64,000 nucleotides of DNA from Anodontia alba (taxonomy: Eukaryota; Mollusca; Bivalvia; Lucinida; Lucinidae): assembly GCA_964016985.1 (NCBI GenBank), contig OZ024835.1:65370828-65434827 (forward strand), written 5' to 3'. The translations under genes were made by a program, and so were the position numbers. Below the pieces are notes generated by a model, which made no database searches, had not been told where the DNA came from, and saw nothing but the letters and a program-made list of their open reading frames with translations. Within the stretch, counting starts at the first letter, position 1; each line of letters begins with the position of its first letter. Of this stretch, positions 40,973-51,348 are shown piece by piece.

Positions 40973-41204
40973 TTCGGTCTTTTTTTGGACGTGTCATTCT
41001 GACTGACCAAATTGGCAATTTCGACAATATATCTTGTATATTGCATAAGATCTCTCTGGTCTGAGACAAATTAACGTTAAAACGAGTCTATGTGATAATT
41101 TATTGCCACTTTTCTTTCCAATTTCATTACCAAATGATAGAGAGAATAGACATCCATTCATTAATTTGTCTTTCTTTGACATTTGAGCCAGAGCACAACA
41201 TTCC

Positions 41205-41400
41205 TTACAAAAAGGCCTGTGTGGTCAGCGAAGACTCTGGTCAGCATGCGCAGATGCGCATGCTGACCAGATTATTCGCTGTCGGCATGAAGAAGTTTGG
41301 GTCCTCGGTTATCCATACATCGCACAGTTAAGACTCTGATCATACTGCGCGGATGCGCAAGCTGATCTGTCTTTGCTGGGCGCACATGTTATTAGGAATG
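41205..41400 (+). mobile_element. F-family double-hairpin element, copy
   Basis: Stem one: GTCAGCGAAGACTCTGGTCA, GCATGCGCAGATGCGCATGC, TGACCAGATTATTCGCTG. Stem two: AAGACTCTGATCATACTGCG and GCGCAAGCTGATCTGTCTT. Outer ends are decayed. Confidence 0.55.
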
Positions 41401-41404
41401 TCTG

Positions 41405-41855
41405 TACCCGGATACACTAAGTACATTTTTAAAACATTGATATCTATCTTTGCGGACAAGTGTGAAATCTTGAAGGTTACTGTAAGCTAAGATTGAAGAC
41501 GTCTTTATTTTAAACCACCAAACCGTGTTCTATTTGCCGCATTTTAAATGGAAAAACTTTTGTCGTAACTTCAAAAAAAGTTTGACTCTACATTTTGATT
41601 AAAAAATCGAATATTTGTATTTTTTCTCATAGTAAAAATGGCTGTTTTATTGGTAAGTTGGCAGCGGCAGGTTTTCAACAAGTTCTGCTAGTTCAAATTT
41701 TCTGCAATTTTTATATTACCGTGAAGCGTCAATACTTAAATCTCAGCAAAGAAAAACAAGAAAATATTGTCTGAGATAAAATTACGCTCGTATATGGAAA
41801 AAAAAAAAGAAGAAGAAAAAAAAATGCTCTCAAGTATAATTCTTTTTAGAATCGA
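41405..41855. other. No recognisable feature
   Basis: AT-rich unique sequence with an A-rich patch near 41800. Confidence 0.45.
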
Positions 41856-42537
41856 CAGTCGAACTTCGATGGCTCAAACATCTTTGGGATCATATAAATT
41901 TGTTCGAGACATGATTAATTCGAGTCAATGAGGGTTAATCATAGCGCTAGACCAGGAAGCAAATTTAGATCACATCACGAAAACATGCCTATATAAGTTT
42001 GACCCCCTTGAACCCCACTTTTATATAGTAAAACTGGGGTTGACAGGGGTATACATTATTTTTCTTATTTCTGCTCAAAAACATAGATTGTGGGTATTCG
42101 TTAGAACCGCCTCGACGAGGAGGTGCTAACGAGTACCCACAATCTAAGTTTTGAGCAGAAATATGAAAAATGTCAGAATTTTTTATCTGAAAATTTTCAT
42201 TTTTTGGTGGTTAATTTTTCAAAATATTTGAATAGGCGTGTTTTCGTAATGATTTAGGGATGTCTTTTCGATCTTCTTTAAAAATGGTGTGTTGAGTGTA
42301 CTCATTAGAATCTCCTCGATGAGGCGATTCTAATGAGTACACACAACAGACATTTTCCTGATAGAACTCTATGAGTACACACAACAGAAATTTTCATGAT
42401 AGAATAAGAAAAATTCCCAAAATAAAAACAGTATTTATTACCTAGTTATCGGAAGAATTTCCTAGAGGCTCAAAAGCGAGTTTGAATCAGACATGGTAAA
42501 CGAGCCCTCTATGTTCGTCACCACTGAGATTTTATTG
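41856..42537 (-). mobile_element. PalB MITE, copy 3, interrupted by PalA
   Basis: CAGTCGAACTTCGATGGCTC at one end; CACCACTGAGATTTTATTG at the other. The hairpin at 42298-42345 (GTACTCATTAGAATCTCCTC and complement) is followed by a 39-bp partial duplication of ATGAGTACACACAACAGA. PalA 41973-42251 splits it. Confidence 0.75.
41973..42251 (+). mobile_element. PalA MITE, copy 16 (inside PalB)
   Basis: CATCACGAAAACA to TTTTCGTAATG; one apex substitution (GAGGAGGTGC). Compared with uninterrupted PalB, little or no target sequence is duplicated. Confidence 0.9.
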
Positions 42538-42543
42538 CATTTA

Positions 42544-42825
42544 CATCACGAAAACATGCCTATATAATATTGACCCCCTTAAACCCCACTTTTATATAGT
42601 AAAACTGGGGTTTACAGGGGTATACATCATTTATCTTATTTCTGCTCAAAAACATAGATTGTGGATACTCGTTAGAACCGCCTCGCCGAGGCGGTTCTAA
42701 CGAGTACCTAAAATCTATGTTTTTGAGCAGTAATATGAAAATATCAAGAGTTTTTTTTATCTGAAAATTTTCAGTTTTTGGAGGTGAAATTTTCTATATA
42801 TTTGAATAAGAGTGTTTTCGTAATG
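42544..42825 (+). mobile_element. PalA MITE, copy 17
   Basis: CATCACGAAAACA to TTTTCGTAATG, complete core, beginning seven bases after the end of PalB copy 3. Confidence 0.9.
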
Positions 42826-42846
42826 ATCTTTTCTACATACCCGATT

Positions 42847-43116
42847 CATTACGAAAACATGCCTATTCAAATATACTGAAAATTTTACCACCAAAAAATA
42901 AAAATTTTCAGATAAAAAATATCTGATACTTTTTTTCATATTTCTGCTCAAAACATAGATTGTGTGTACTCGTTAGAACCGCCTCGACGAGGTACCCACA
43001 ATCTATGTTTTTGAGCATAAATAAGAAAAATAATGTATACCCCTGTAAACCCCAGTTTTACTATATAAAAGTGGGGTTTAAGGGGGTCCAAATTATATAG
43101 GTATGTTTTCGTGATG
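42847..43116 (-). mobile_element. PalA MITE, copy 18 (core arm deleted)
   Basis: CATTACGAAAACA to TTTTCGTGATG. After GAACCGCCTCGACGAGG the second arm jumps directly to TACCCACAATC. It is 21 bases from copy 17 and in the opposite orientation. Confidence 0.88.
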
Positions 43117-43560
43117 TACACAGGATTAGTAGTTTAAAACTTCGGACGCACATGCCATTTTGAAAAACTTGCTGTTCCCCAGCATAACATCATAACCTAT
43201 CATTTATATCGATTAATAATTTTTTCATTGGATTGTTAAAAAAACTGGGACTACACACACTTTCCCTAAGTTTATAAACTTTATCATCATAAAACTCGGG
43301 TTCCATCATATTGGCAACAGTTTTCTTTATCTTTAATTACACCTAAAATATGAATATATAGCTGAATAAATCACAAAAATCGGAAGCTTGGGTTTTATTA
43401 AGTGTCTTCATATGCAACAATGTAATTTGTGAGGCTGCATACGCCCCTAGTAGACTGGCTCCAGTCGTTTTTGTTTTATTTCTCTCTTTCTCTACATTAT
43501 TTTTTTTTATCATGGTCCTCTTTAATCCAACTTCAAGTTACCTATGGCTGAACAAAAACT
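43117..43560. other. No recognisable gene; I-family end fragment at about 43450
   Basis: TAGACTGGCTCCAGTC at about 43450 is an isolated I-family terminus. Confidence 0.45.
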
Positions 43561-43567
43561 TTTTTTT

Positions 43568-43790
43568 CTAGCCAAGGGACTGAAGTAAACAAAAATTCTA
43601 CAAGCTATACAAGTGTTGTGTCCCTTCAAAAAAAAAAAAGAAGAAAAAGAAAAGAAAAATAAAGAAAGTGTCTTGGGCCTAGCCAAGGGACTGAAGTAAA
43701 CAAAAGTTCTACAAGCTATACAAGTGTTGTGTCCCCTCAAAAAAAAGAATAAAAAGAAAGAAAAGAAACATAAAGAAAGGGTCTGGGGCC
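43568..43790. repeat. 111-bp tandem duplication
   Basis: Two head-to-tail copies starting CTAGCCAAGGGACTGAAG, with ACAAGCTATACAAGTGTTG and an A/G-rich second half. The minus-strand frame over it simply repeats the unit twice. Confidence 0.85.
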
Positions 43791-44230
43791 AGACTAACGC
43801 CCCTAGCACCAGCTTACTTTCAAAGTGACCAGAATGGGCTAAGTGATCCCAAAAGGAAATAAAAATATTATCTGCACCGCATCGAAGCCATGAGTAACTT
43901 TCAAGAAAAAACAAAACAAAACCGCTTGAGTAGTTAAGTCACTACACTGTTACCTGTAACTTCATGTCCGAGCCGCCCAACGGTCATGCAGCAGTCGGGA
44001 AGTCCGATGTAACATACTATATTGCGAATAGTGAAGACCAGATAGCTGAGCTGATCTAGGCTTACGGTGCTCTTTGTGCCCATATAGTTTATGCGGGCAT
44101 CGTGGTGATATGCACGTAGACTGTACGAGCCACTACACGGGCAAAGGTGTCTTTGTGATAAAAGCAAACGGTAAATCTCGAGAGCAGCCAGCGGAGAGAT
44201 ATAATCCGATCAGGAAGTTTGCTATACTTC
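43791..44230. other. No recognisable gene; retroposon tail motif at 43826-43860
   Basis: CAGAATGGGCTAAGTGATCC and AAAGGAAATAAAA match the short tail motif also found at 16957, 19590 and 48957. Confidence 0.4.
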
Positions 44231-44511
44231 CATCACGAAAACATACCTATATAATTTTGACCCCCTTAAACCCCATTTTTATATAGTAAAATTGGGGTTT
44301 ACAGGCGTATACATTATTTTTCTTATTTCTGCTCGTAAACATAGATTGTGGGTATTTGTTAGAACCGCCTCGCAGAGACGGTTCTAACGAGTACCCACAC
44401 TCTATGCTTTGAGCAGAAATATGAAAAAAAATATCTGAATTTTAATCTGAAAAGTTTCATGTGTTGGTGGTAAAATTTTCAGTATATTTGAATAGGCATG
44501 TTTTCGTAATG
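44231..44511 (+). mobile_element. PalA MITE, copy 19
   Basis: CATCACGAAAACA to TTTTCGTAATG. The core has several mismatches (GCAGAGACGG), so it is older than most copies here. Confidence 0.88.
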
Positions 44512-44534
44512 GTTATGTTCACAGTACCCAATGA

Positions 44535-44615
44535 TTCTATAAGCTGACAGTGAAGGTCCTGATCAGACTGCGCGGATGCGCAGTCTGATCTGGTCCTTCG
44601 CTGTCCGCATATGCC
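44535..44615. mobile_element. F'-type hairpin
   Basis: GACAGTGAAGGTCCTGATCA, GACTGCGCGGATGCGCAGTC and TGATCTGGTCCTTCGCTGTC make a ~64-nt stem, followed by the CCGCATATGCCC tail common to F' copies. Confidence 0.65.
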
Positions 44616-44834
44616 CGACTATACGCCCGTTTTCGCATGGCGCGGCCTGTACATGTATCATTTGTTGGAACTTGTGCCAAAATAATTTAGAGGGCAATAT
44701 GCATTAAAATCACAAATTGCATTAAACAGGCCAATTTTAGTACTGTCTTTAACCACAAAACTGTAAAAAATTAGACAATGCAAACAACCTAATTATCGCA
44801 GATACTTCGACCAAACTATGCGTAGACCTTAAGT

Positions 44835-45038
44835 ATAGACTGTCTCCAGTCTCCAGTGACTAAATATTTATTCTTATAATCCTGTTTGATAATCCACTGA
44901 TATAAAACCAAAGTATTATCATGGCTGGTCAGTAGAACAGCCTTTACCATCATGATATTATTTTGATTTAATTTTAGTGGATTATCAAACAGGATTATTA
45001 GAATAAATATTCAGTCACTGGAGACTGGAGCCAGTCTA
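44835..45038. mobile_element. I-family fold-back element, copy 2
   Basis: TAGACTGTCTCCAGTC.., GTGACTAAATATTTATTCTT and AATCCTGTTTGATAATCCAC mirrored at the right, ending GGAGACTGGAGCCAGTCTA. Arms of ~65 bases match copy 1. Confidence 0.75.
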
Positions 45039-45039
45039 A

Positions 45040-45440
45040 CCTTAAGAATTATTAATAAACTACATGTACTTAGACTGACGAAGTGTCTGAATAGCCAGTA
45101 CGTTTCATAAGCTTTTTTTTTCTTTGCAAGAGACAGACAGTCCACATTACTGTGAATCTGGTGCCCTACGTGAAAATTCTGGATTTCATAAAACCTTGGT
45201 AACTTTAGCAAGATTCTGAAAAGAAGTTGCTGACGAAAATACATGTATGTATATTCATCATCGCAATGACGTAGGCTGAAAGGGGTGAACTTGCTTCCTA
45301 CATAGATTCATTTATACATAATTATATGTATACAGTCTCTTTGTCAATTTGCTTGTCATTTTGTAAGAATTCTTAAGAATATAATTTCACAAATAGCTAG
45401 CGCGTAGGCCTCGTCATTTACAAGATGGATTGTGTTAAAC
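45040..45440. other. No recognisable feature
   Basis: Unique AT-rich sequence. Confidence 0.45.
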
Positions 45441-45544
45441 GAAAGTGTGCCTTCGTACATGCGCGAAAATGGGCAGATTCAGCTCATCCTGCGCATGAGC
45501 AAAGTGTCATCCGGGCCTTTTCTCTCTATTCATATATTCAGTAG

Positions 45545-45665
45545 TATCCAATGATTCTGTCAGCGGACAGGGAAGGCCCTGATCAGCTGCACGGATGTAC
45601 AGGCTGATCTTGGCCATCGCTGTCCGCATATGCCCCGAAGGCATCTTTTCGCTTTGCGCGGCTCA
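45545..45665. mobile_element. F'-type hairpin element
   Basis: CAATGATTCTGTCAGCGGAC, AGGGAAGGCCCTGATCAG.., GCTGATCTTGGCCATCGCTG, TCCGCATATGCCCCGAAGG. Stem imperfect. Confidence 0.55.
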
Positions 45666-45749
45666 ATATACATGTATGTTCATTCAAATCCAAAATCCAA
45701 ATTTAGCTAACAAATCAATTTACCAGCTACACGAGAAAAGTGTTGTGAT

Positions 45750-45845
45750 CGCATGAGCGGAGAATGAAGGCCCAGATCAGCCTGCGCATTCGCGCAGTCT
45801 GATCAGGGCCTTCGTTTTTCCGCTTACAGAATCGCTGAATACAGA
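45750..45845. mobile_element. F'-type hairpin element
   Basis: GAGCGGAGAATGAAGGCCCA, GATCAGCCTGCGCATTCGCG, CAGTCTGATCAGGGCCTTCG then TTTTTCCGCTTACAGAATC. It is the inverted orientation of the previous copy. Confidence 0.6.
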
Positions 45846-45859
45846 CATCTGATTCGCCG

Positions 45860-46305
45860 TTTTTTGTGGACATGCGTTTCAGGGTCTTGCACAAAAATGG
45901 TGGAGATCTCAATGATACATGCACCCTATTTCAACAAAAGAAGAAAAAGTATTTTGAATATACTTTTATTTCTTTATAGTTTCCTGCCAACAGTCAGAAA
46001 ACCCGAAAACTATTTTGACGTCATTTCGTTATTTTCGATCAACTTGACGTAAGCCTGTCACATTTTTTGATCACATATTAAACATCATAGTTTACTGTCT
46101 TGTTGAATGGCTTTAGTATCACAGAAATTTTGGCATTTTTCACTCGTTCTTATTCTTCGGTCTTTAAAAGTTGTCTGTCGTAAGGTTTATAAGATAATAC
46201 CTTTATTCTCACCGGATTCTAAATTAAATATATTTGTGCCTTACTATGACTTGCGGTCAATACTTAAGGACTACAATCGAAATAATAGAAATCCCTTTCT
46301 CTATA
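45860..46305. other. No recognisable feature
   Basis: AT-rich; the two short frames have no motif. Confidence 0.4.
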
Positions 46306-46311
46306 TATTTT

Positions 46312-46316
46312 GTGTG

Positions 46317-46348
<32 letters not shown>

Positions 46349-46352
46349 TGCG
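46312..46352. repeat. (GT)n/(GTGC)n microsatellite
   Basis: TG dinucleotides passing into GTGC tetranucleotides. Confidence 0.9.
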
Positions 46353-46577
46353 TTATCCTTGGCATTTTTGGTGAGCCATGGCACATTTTGATTTGATTTG
46401 TTTCATATTTCTATGTTTTTATATATACAACTGATATTCAATATCACTTTGTTTTATCATACATGTTTACTAATCTGTGAAACTGAAATAAATAATGAAT
46501 CACTCAACGCTGGTGACGTCATATGTGGACAATGATGTAATTCAGTTACTTGTCAATAGTTTATTAGCATACAGTAC

Positions 46578-46826
46578 CATCACGAAAAGATACCTTTATA
46601 ATTTTGACCCCCTTAAACTCCACTTTTATATAGTAAAATTGGGGTTTACGGGGGTATACATTATTTTTCTTCTTTTTACTCAAAAAACATAGATCATGGT
46701 TCTAACGAGTACCCACAATCTATGTTTTGAGCAGAAATGTGAAAAATGTCTGATTTTTTATCTGAAAATATTCAGTTTCTGGTGGTGAAATTTTCAATAT
46801 ATTTGAATAGGCGTGTTTTCGTAAAG
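46578..46826 (+). mobile_element. PalA MITE, copy 20 (core arm deleted)
   Basis: CATCACGAAAAGA to TTTTCGTAAAG. The first core arm is almost absent (ACATAGATCATGG) while the second (GTTCTAACGAGTACCCAC) is intact. Confidence 0.85.
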
Positions 46827-46969
46827 AAAACGTTTTGTTTTGTTTTTTTTAATTTTCAGGTCAAGCACCTGTTTGTGTAAATTACGACCTTGAGACAGAC
46901 TATAGGCGGTATCGATGATACAGAGAATCCTTTGCTGAGTCTAGTATTGGGAGTCGGCCAGAACTTCAT

Positions 46970-47455
46970 AGTCGATCATCGGTTTTGTAAAACCTACTGA
47001 TCATCGATTGATAATCGATTTGTAGAAGATATATTCACTCTTAATTAGGTTACTTTTTCATTGCTCCAGATCAATAAGAGGGGTATCCAGATAATATTTG
47101 TTCTTATTTGTCCATGAAAACATATGTTGTGGGTACTCATTAGAAGCGCCTTGCAGAGGCGCTTCTAATGAGGTCCCACAATATATGTTTTCATGAAAAA
47201 AAAAAAAAAGAAAAAATATCAGTACTCCTGCGGGTTCACTTATTTAAGGCCATTTTATCAAATTTCTTCGCTTTTATTGAACACAAATCTAGAATGATTT
47301 CATTTCTTTATGCATATAAAAGTAAAAAGTGAGAAAAATGTTTACTTAAATAAAATTTTTCGATTTGTCGACTATAAAAAATCTTTCCGTTCATCAGTCA
47401 CAAGAGGCAAAAAATGACTGATGATCGATTATTGATTATCATTAGTGGCAGCACT
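46970..47455. mobile_element. R element with PalA/PalB-like stem
   Basis: The hairpin at about 47117-47200 pairs CATGAAAACATATGTTGTGG, GTACTCATTAGAAGCGCC with its complement; this is the PalA/PalB stem theme with new flanks. The outer parts hold GATCATCGGTTTTG and GATGATCGATTATTGATTAT in opposite sense. The boundaries are uncertain; CAGCACTATTGC near 47450 could be an hAT-like end. Confidence 0.5.
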
Positions 47456-47639
47456 ATTGCTCAGGCTGCACGAAATGCACATGCATGTCTGAGGTGTCGT
47501 AAGACACATCTTCTCACAGTGAGGCTAATTTAATGATCTGCGCGCCACAGGCCTACCTAAAATTTATAATTCTTAGCTATAGTTGTACGTAAGCCAAATT
47601 TTAACCAAAAATATTGGCATTTTTTCGTCTTCTTCCACA

Positions 47640-47705
47640 AATCATATGCTGTGGTTCTCATAGGAAGCGCCTGAGAGGCTTTTATTTTGATATCCCGCCT
47701 TCATT
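47640..47705. other. Broken R-like stem half
   Basis: ATCATATGCTGTGGTTCTCA, TAGGAAGCGCCTGAGAGGC is half of an R-type stem. Confidence 0.4.
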
Positions 47706-47714
47706 AAATATTTG

Positions 47715-47825
47715 TTTGATTTAAAATTTTACGGCCCAATCAGCACCGTTAAGGACATGACGATTTAGTTAACCATCTCATACTTCCCCTGGGTAGGCTT
47801 AGTCCTCTAAGCGATTAACCTGTTG
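47715..47825 (-). mobile_element. SINE body fragment
   Basis: TTTACGGCCCAATCAGCACC, GACATGACGATTTAGTTAAC and GGTAGGCTTAGTCCTCTAAG match, with divergence, the SINE at 53082-53382. Confidence 0.5.
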
Positions 47826-47827
47826 TT

Positions 47828-47892
47828 GTTTTTTTTTTTTTGTTTTTTTTTTTTTTTTGGGGGGGGGGGGTGGTTGTGGGGGGGGGGGGGAT
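47828..47892. repeat. Poly-T / poly-G tract
   Basis: T homopolymers followed by two G runs of about 10 each. Such tracts are assembly-prone. Confidence 0.9.
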
Positions 47893-47992
47893 AAAAGTAT
47901 CTGAACATTCGCTGGACGCACATGCCATTTGGTTGATATTGTTCGCCCGCCCAAATAATGTTTAAATGGTTAAAATTTGATAAATTTGGGAT

Positions 47993-48207
47993 ACCGTAAT
48001 TATCGTAAATATTCTCACTCCTTACTCATTACCGTATACTCCTCATCAACAAGTCCCTTTTACCACATGTGTATGTGTGTAAAATTGCTGGGTGAGTGGC
48101 AAACAGTGTAGATCCTGATCAGACGCCGCGTTCTGCGGCGTCTGATCTGGATCTACACTGTTTGCTCAGGCCTGTATGTCGGAATACATAGAGTAATTGC
48201 GGTAATT
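47993..48207 (-). mobile_element. L-family hairpin element, reverse copy
   Basis: TACCGTAATTATCG at one edge and AATTGCGGTAA at the other; GCTGGGTGAGTGGCAAACAG precedes a nearly perfect stem at 48099-48166 (GTGTAGATCCTGATCAGACG, CCGCGTTCTGCGG). Confidence 0.7.
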
Positions 48208-48640
48208 TGAGCAACTCGAAGCCCCTCAGAAATCATCTAGATCCGCAGACGTCATGCTATGTTGCATCAGATTTCCATATAGATTTCTGAAGCCTGTTCA
48301 AAATACTTACTGTCTTTTAGACGTCACTCGGTAAGACGGTTTTCGGTCAAATGATCCCAAAGAAAAACAAATAATTAAAAAACTGCTCTGTGACTGAGCA
48401 CAGGGATACTTTTACGGCCGTCATACGGCACTTAAAACCAGCTGCAGTGCAACAAATAAAACCCGCATATAAAGGTTGCCCTTGAAAAAGTCGGATACAT
48501 ACACGAACGAAAACCGGAGCCTCGGCTTAATTAAGACTCTTCATACGGCATCGGTGTAGTTTAAAGGGCTGCACGAACAAAAAAAAAAAAAAAAGAAACC
48601 GCCCACCCCGCCATGACAATCATCACCTAGAGCTGGCATA
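48208..48640. other. No recognisable gene
   Basis: ACTTTTACGGCCGTCATACGG near 48410 resembles a stretch near 19930 (CTTTTTTACGGCCTCCATACGG), perhaps an old shared repeat. Confidence 0.35.
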
Positions 48641-48644
48641 AGCG

Positions 48645-48924
48645 TATTACGAAAACATGCCTATTCAAATATATTTAAAATTTTACCACCAAAAAAAAAT
48701 GAAAATTTTCAGATAAAAATTCTGATATTTTTCATATTTCTGCTCAAACATAGATTGTGGGTACTCGTTAGAACCGCCTCGTCGAGGCGGTTCTAACGAG
48801 TACCCATAATCTATATTTTTGAGCAGAAATAAGAAAAATAATGTATACCCCTGTAAATCCCAGTTTTACTATATAAAAGTGGGGTTTAAGGGGGTCAAAA
48901 TTATATAGGTATGTTTTCGTGATG
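48645..48924 (-). mobile_element. PalA MITE, copy 21
   Basis: GTATTACGAAAACA to TTTTCGTGATG with a complete core. The retroposon tail GGAACTCGATTTTCCAAG begins at the very next bases. Confidence 0.9.
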
Positions 48925-48982
48925 GGAACTCGATTTTCCAAGATATCAAAATGATGGGCTCAATGATTCCAAGGAAAACAAA
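48925..48982 (+). mobile_element. SINE/LINE 3'-tail fragment
   Basis: GGAACTCGATTTTCCAAGAT, GGGCTCAATGATTCCAAGGA; same as 16926-16980. Confidence 0.5.
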
Positions 48983-49027
48983 ATCAACAACTGCACCATG
49001 ACAAAGTTTACATATACGAACAGTTGA

Positions 49028-49313
49028 AAAACCTCATTTTTCCAAGTGGACTCTTCTATTGTAACTCTTTGGACCACTCCATTTTCAGTAGAAAGGGTGC
49101 CTGTTTATTATTATTATTATTATTATTATTATTGTTGTTGTTGTTTTTATTATTACTATTATTATTATTATTATTATTATCTTTTATAGAAATTCCTGTA
49201 CTTAATGCAAACAGTGAAGACCCTGATCAGACGCCGCGTTCTGAGGCGTCTGATCTGGGTCTACACTGTTTGACAGTGGCCCTTTTATGGAACGCTAGGC
49301 ATAAATGGGTTAT
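49028..49313 (+). mobile_element. M-family MITE, copy 3, with (ATT)n
   Basis: Left AACCTCATTTTTCCAAGTGG, CTCTTTGGACCA, CAGTAGAAAGGGTGCC, then an (ATT)n run (49107-49182), stem 49207-49273 and right end CGCTAGGCATAAATGGGTTA. Confidence 0.7.
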
Positions 49314-49385
49314 GGTATCGACCAGACCTGCGCAAATGATCAGGCTGATCTGGATCTTCGCTCTTCGCATAAGAGACGTGCAGAT

Positions 49386-50116
49386 TTTACCACGAATGAA
49401 CTTTTCATATGTGTTGACTTTACTGTAAATCAGATTTTTGCGGGTGTTAACTTTACTGTGAGTCGGCTTTTCAAGGCGTATTAATTTTATTGTGAATAGG
49501 CAGAATCAGGTTTATGCCATGCCTTGATTTTACTGTGAATCAGCTTTTTGCCACGTGTTGAGTTTACTGTGAATCAGATTTTTGGCACGTGTTGATTTTA
49601 CTGTGAATCAGATTTTTGGCACGTGTTGATTTTACTGTGAATCAGCTTTTTGCCACGTGTTGATTTTACTGTGAATCAGCTTTTTGCTACGTGTTGAGTT
49701 TACTGTGAATCAGATTTTTGGCACGTGTTGATTTTACTGTGAATAGCATTTTTGCACTTATTGAATTTACTTTGAATCAGATTTTTGGCACGTGTTGAGC
49801 TTACTGTGAATCAGCTTTTGCATGTGATAAATTTACTGTGAATCAGCTTTTTGCACGTGTTGCTTTACTATGAATAAGCTTTTTGCTCATTGAACGTGTT
49901 GATTTTACTACGAATAGGCTTTTCCTACGTGTTCATTTTTATTTTGAGTCAGCTTTTTGCACGTGTTGATTTTATTGTGAGTCAGCTTTTTGGCATGTGT
50001 TGATTTTCCTGTGAATAGGCTTTTTGGTACGTGTTGAATTACTGTGACTCGGTTTATTACACGTCTTGTGTTTACTGTAAACTAGATTTTTTGCACGTGT
50101 TGAGTTTACTGCAAAT

Positions 50117-50140
<24 letters not shown>
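49386..50140 (+). repeat. 34-bp minisatellite, ~22 copies
   Basis: The unit is CACGTGTTGATTTTACTGTG, AATCAGCTTTTTGC (34 bases). Copies vary by a few bases and indels, with two main variants (GATTTTTGG and GCTTTTTGC). One divergent unit lies beyond the PalB insertion at about 50790-50830 (AATCAGCCTTTTGGCACATG). Confidence 0.92.
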
Positions 50141-50153
<13 letters not shown>

Positions 50154-50176
50154 GCAAGTGCAGAATTTTTTGTATA

Positions 50177-50794
50177 CAGTAAAACTTCAATGACTCGAAC
50201 ACCGATGTCTCGTTTTAGAGTCCCTAAGAAATTCAGATAGCTCAAGAAAACAAATGGTCAGGGATATTTAGGGTAAGTTTCTTATTTTATTATGAAAATG
50301 CATGTTGTGTATATTCATTAGAATCGACTCATCCAGGCGATTCTAATGAGTAGACTCGACAGATTAATATTTTATAATAGATCCAAACAATCCCTAAAAT
50401 ATCCGCATCTGTCTCATCACGAAAACATACCTATATAATTTTGACCCCCTCAAACCCCACTTTTATATAGTAAAACTGGGGTTTACAGGGGTATACATTA
50501 TTTTTCTTATTTCTGCTAACATCATAGATTTTGGGTACTCGTTAGAACCGCCTCGTCGAGGCGGTTCTAACGAGTACCCACAATCTATGTTTTGATCTGA
50601 AATATGTTAAATATAGGATTTTTTATCTGAAAATTTTCAGTTTTTGGTGGTAAAATTTTCAATATATTTGAATAGGCGTGTTTTCGTAATGTCTTGACCT
50701 GGCGCTATGATTAACCCTCAGTGGCTCGAACTACCCATACCTAGAATAAATTCCTATGGTCCCAAAGATTTTTCGAGCCATTCAAGCTCTAATG
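50177..50794 (+). mobile_element. PalB MITE, copy 4, interrupted by PalA
   Basis: TA on both sides; CAGTAAAACTTCAATGACTC at the left, GAGCCATTCAAGCTCTAATG at the right. Hairpin GTATATTCATTAGAATCGAC and complement near 50307-50352. It lies near the right edge of the 34-bp minisatellite, with a minisatellite-like unit on its far side. Confidence 0.8.
50415..50691 (+). mobile_element. PalA MITE, copy 22 (inside PalB)
   Basis: CATCACGAAAACA to TTTTCGTAATG, complete core. The host PalB reads CATCTGTCT before and TCTTGACCTGGCGC after, aligning base for base with uninterrupted PalB copies without any extra bases. Confidence 0.9.
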
Positions 50795-51054
50795 TAATCA
50801 GCCTTTTGGCACATGTAAATGTCACTGCTTTTTTAACTTGTTTACTTAATGTTGCAGTTATAAATTGCTTTTCTAAGAACAATAAATTTAGTTTTCTGAA
50901 ATTCAAAAAAAAATCTGCTTAGCAAAGCTTTAAAATAACAAATTACTGTAAAACACTCTTAACAGGCCCACATTAACGTCTCAAAGGATGGCAAATAAGC
51001 GAACTCATCAATCTTATTTAATTTAGGTTTTACAACAACCAATGTGTCACAAAC

Positions 51055-51263
51055 TTAACCACTCTCTTGGCTAAATCAGCAGACGACAAACTGATCATAT
51101 TTTGTCTTAGTTTTCCCAGAAAACAGCATTTGACATTTCATAAAAGTTGTCTCCACTAGAGACAATTTGCATGAAATGTCAAAACCTTTTTTCAGGGAAA
51201 AAATAAGAAAGATATGTCAATAGGTCATCTGCTCGAAATTTTACCCAGAATGCAAAGCGTTAA
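51055..51263 (+). mobile_element. E-family MITE, copy
   Basis: TTAACCACTCTCTTGGCTAA..CAGCAGACGAC to TCATCTGCTCG..ACCCAGAATGCAAAGCGTTAA. Core TAAAAGTTGTCTCCACTAGA and complement. Confidence 0.7.
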
Positions 51264-51348
51264 AAAAAGAAAATGGATGTTTTAGAATTAGATTAGATTT
51301 GGGGACAAAAAGGGTATGACTGGAGAATTCAGCAACAAATGAAAAATA

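Noticed and set aside
47828..47892. G-quadruplex regulatory element
   Set aside because: Two G runs adjoin a poly-T homopolymer; this looks like a simple-repeat tract and may be partly a sequencing artefact.
49386..50140. CRISPR-like repeat array with 34-bp period
   Set aside because: The units are contiguous variants of one sequence without spacers.
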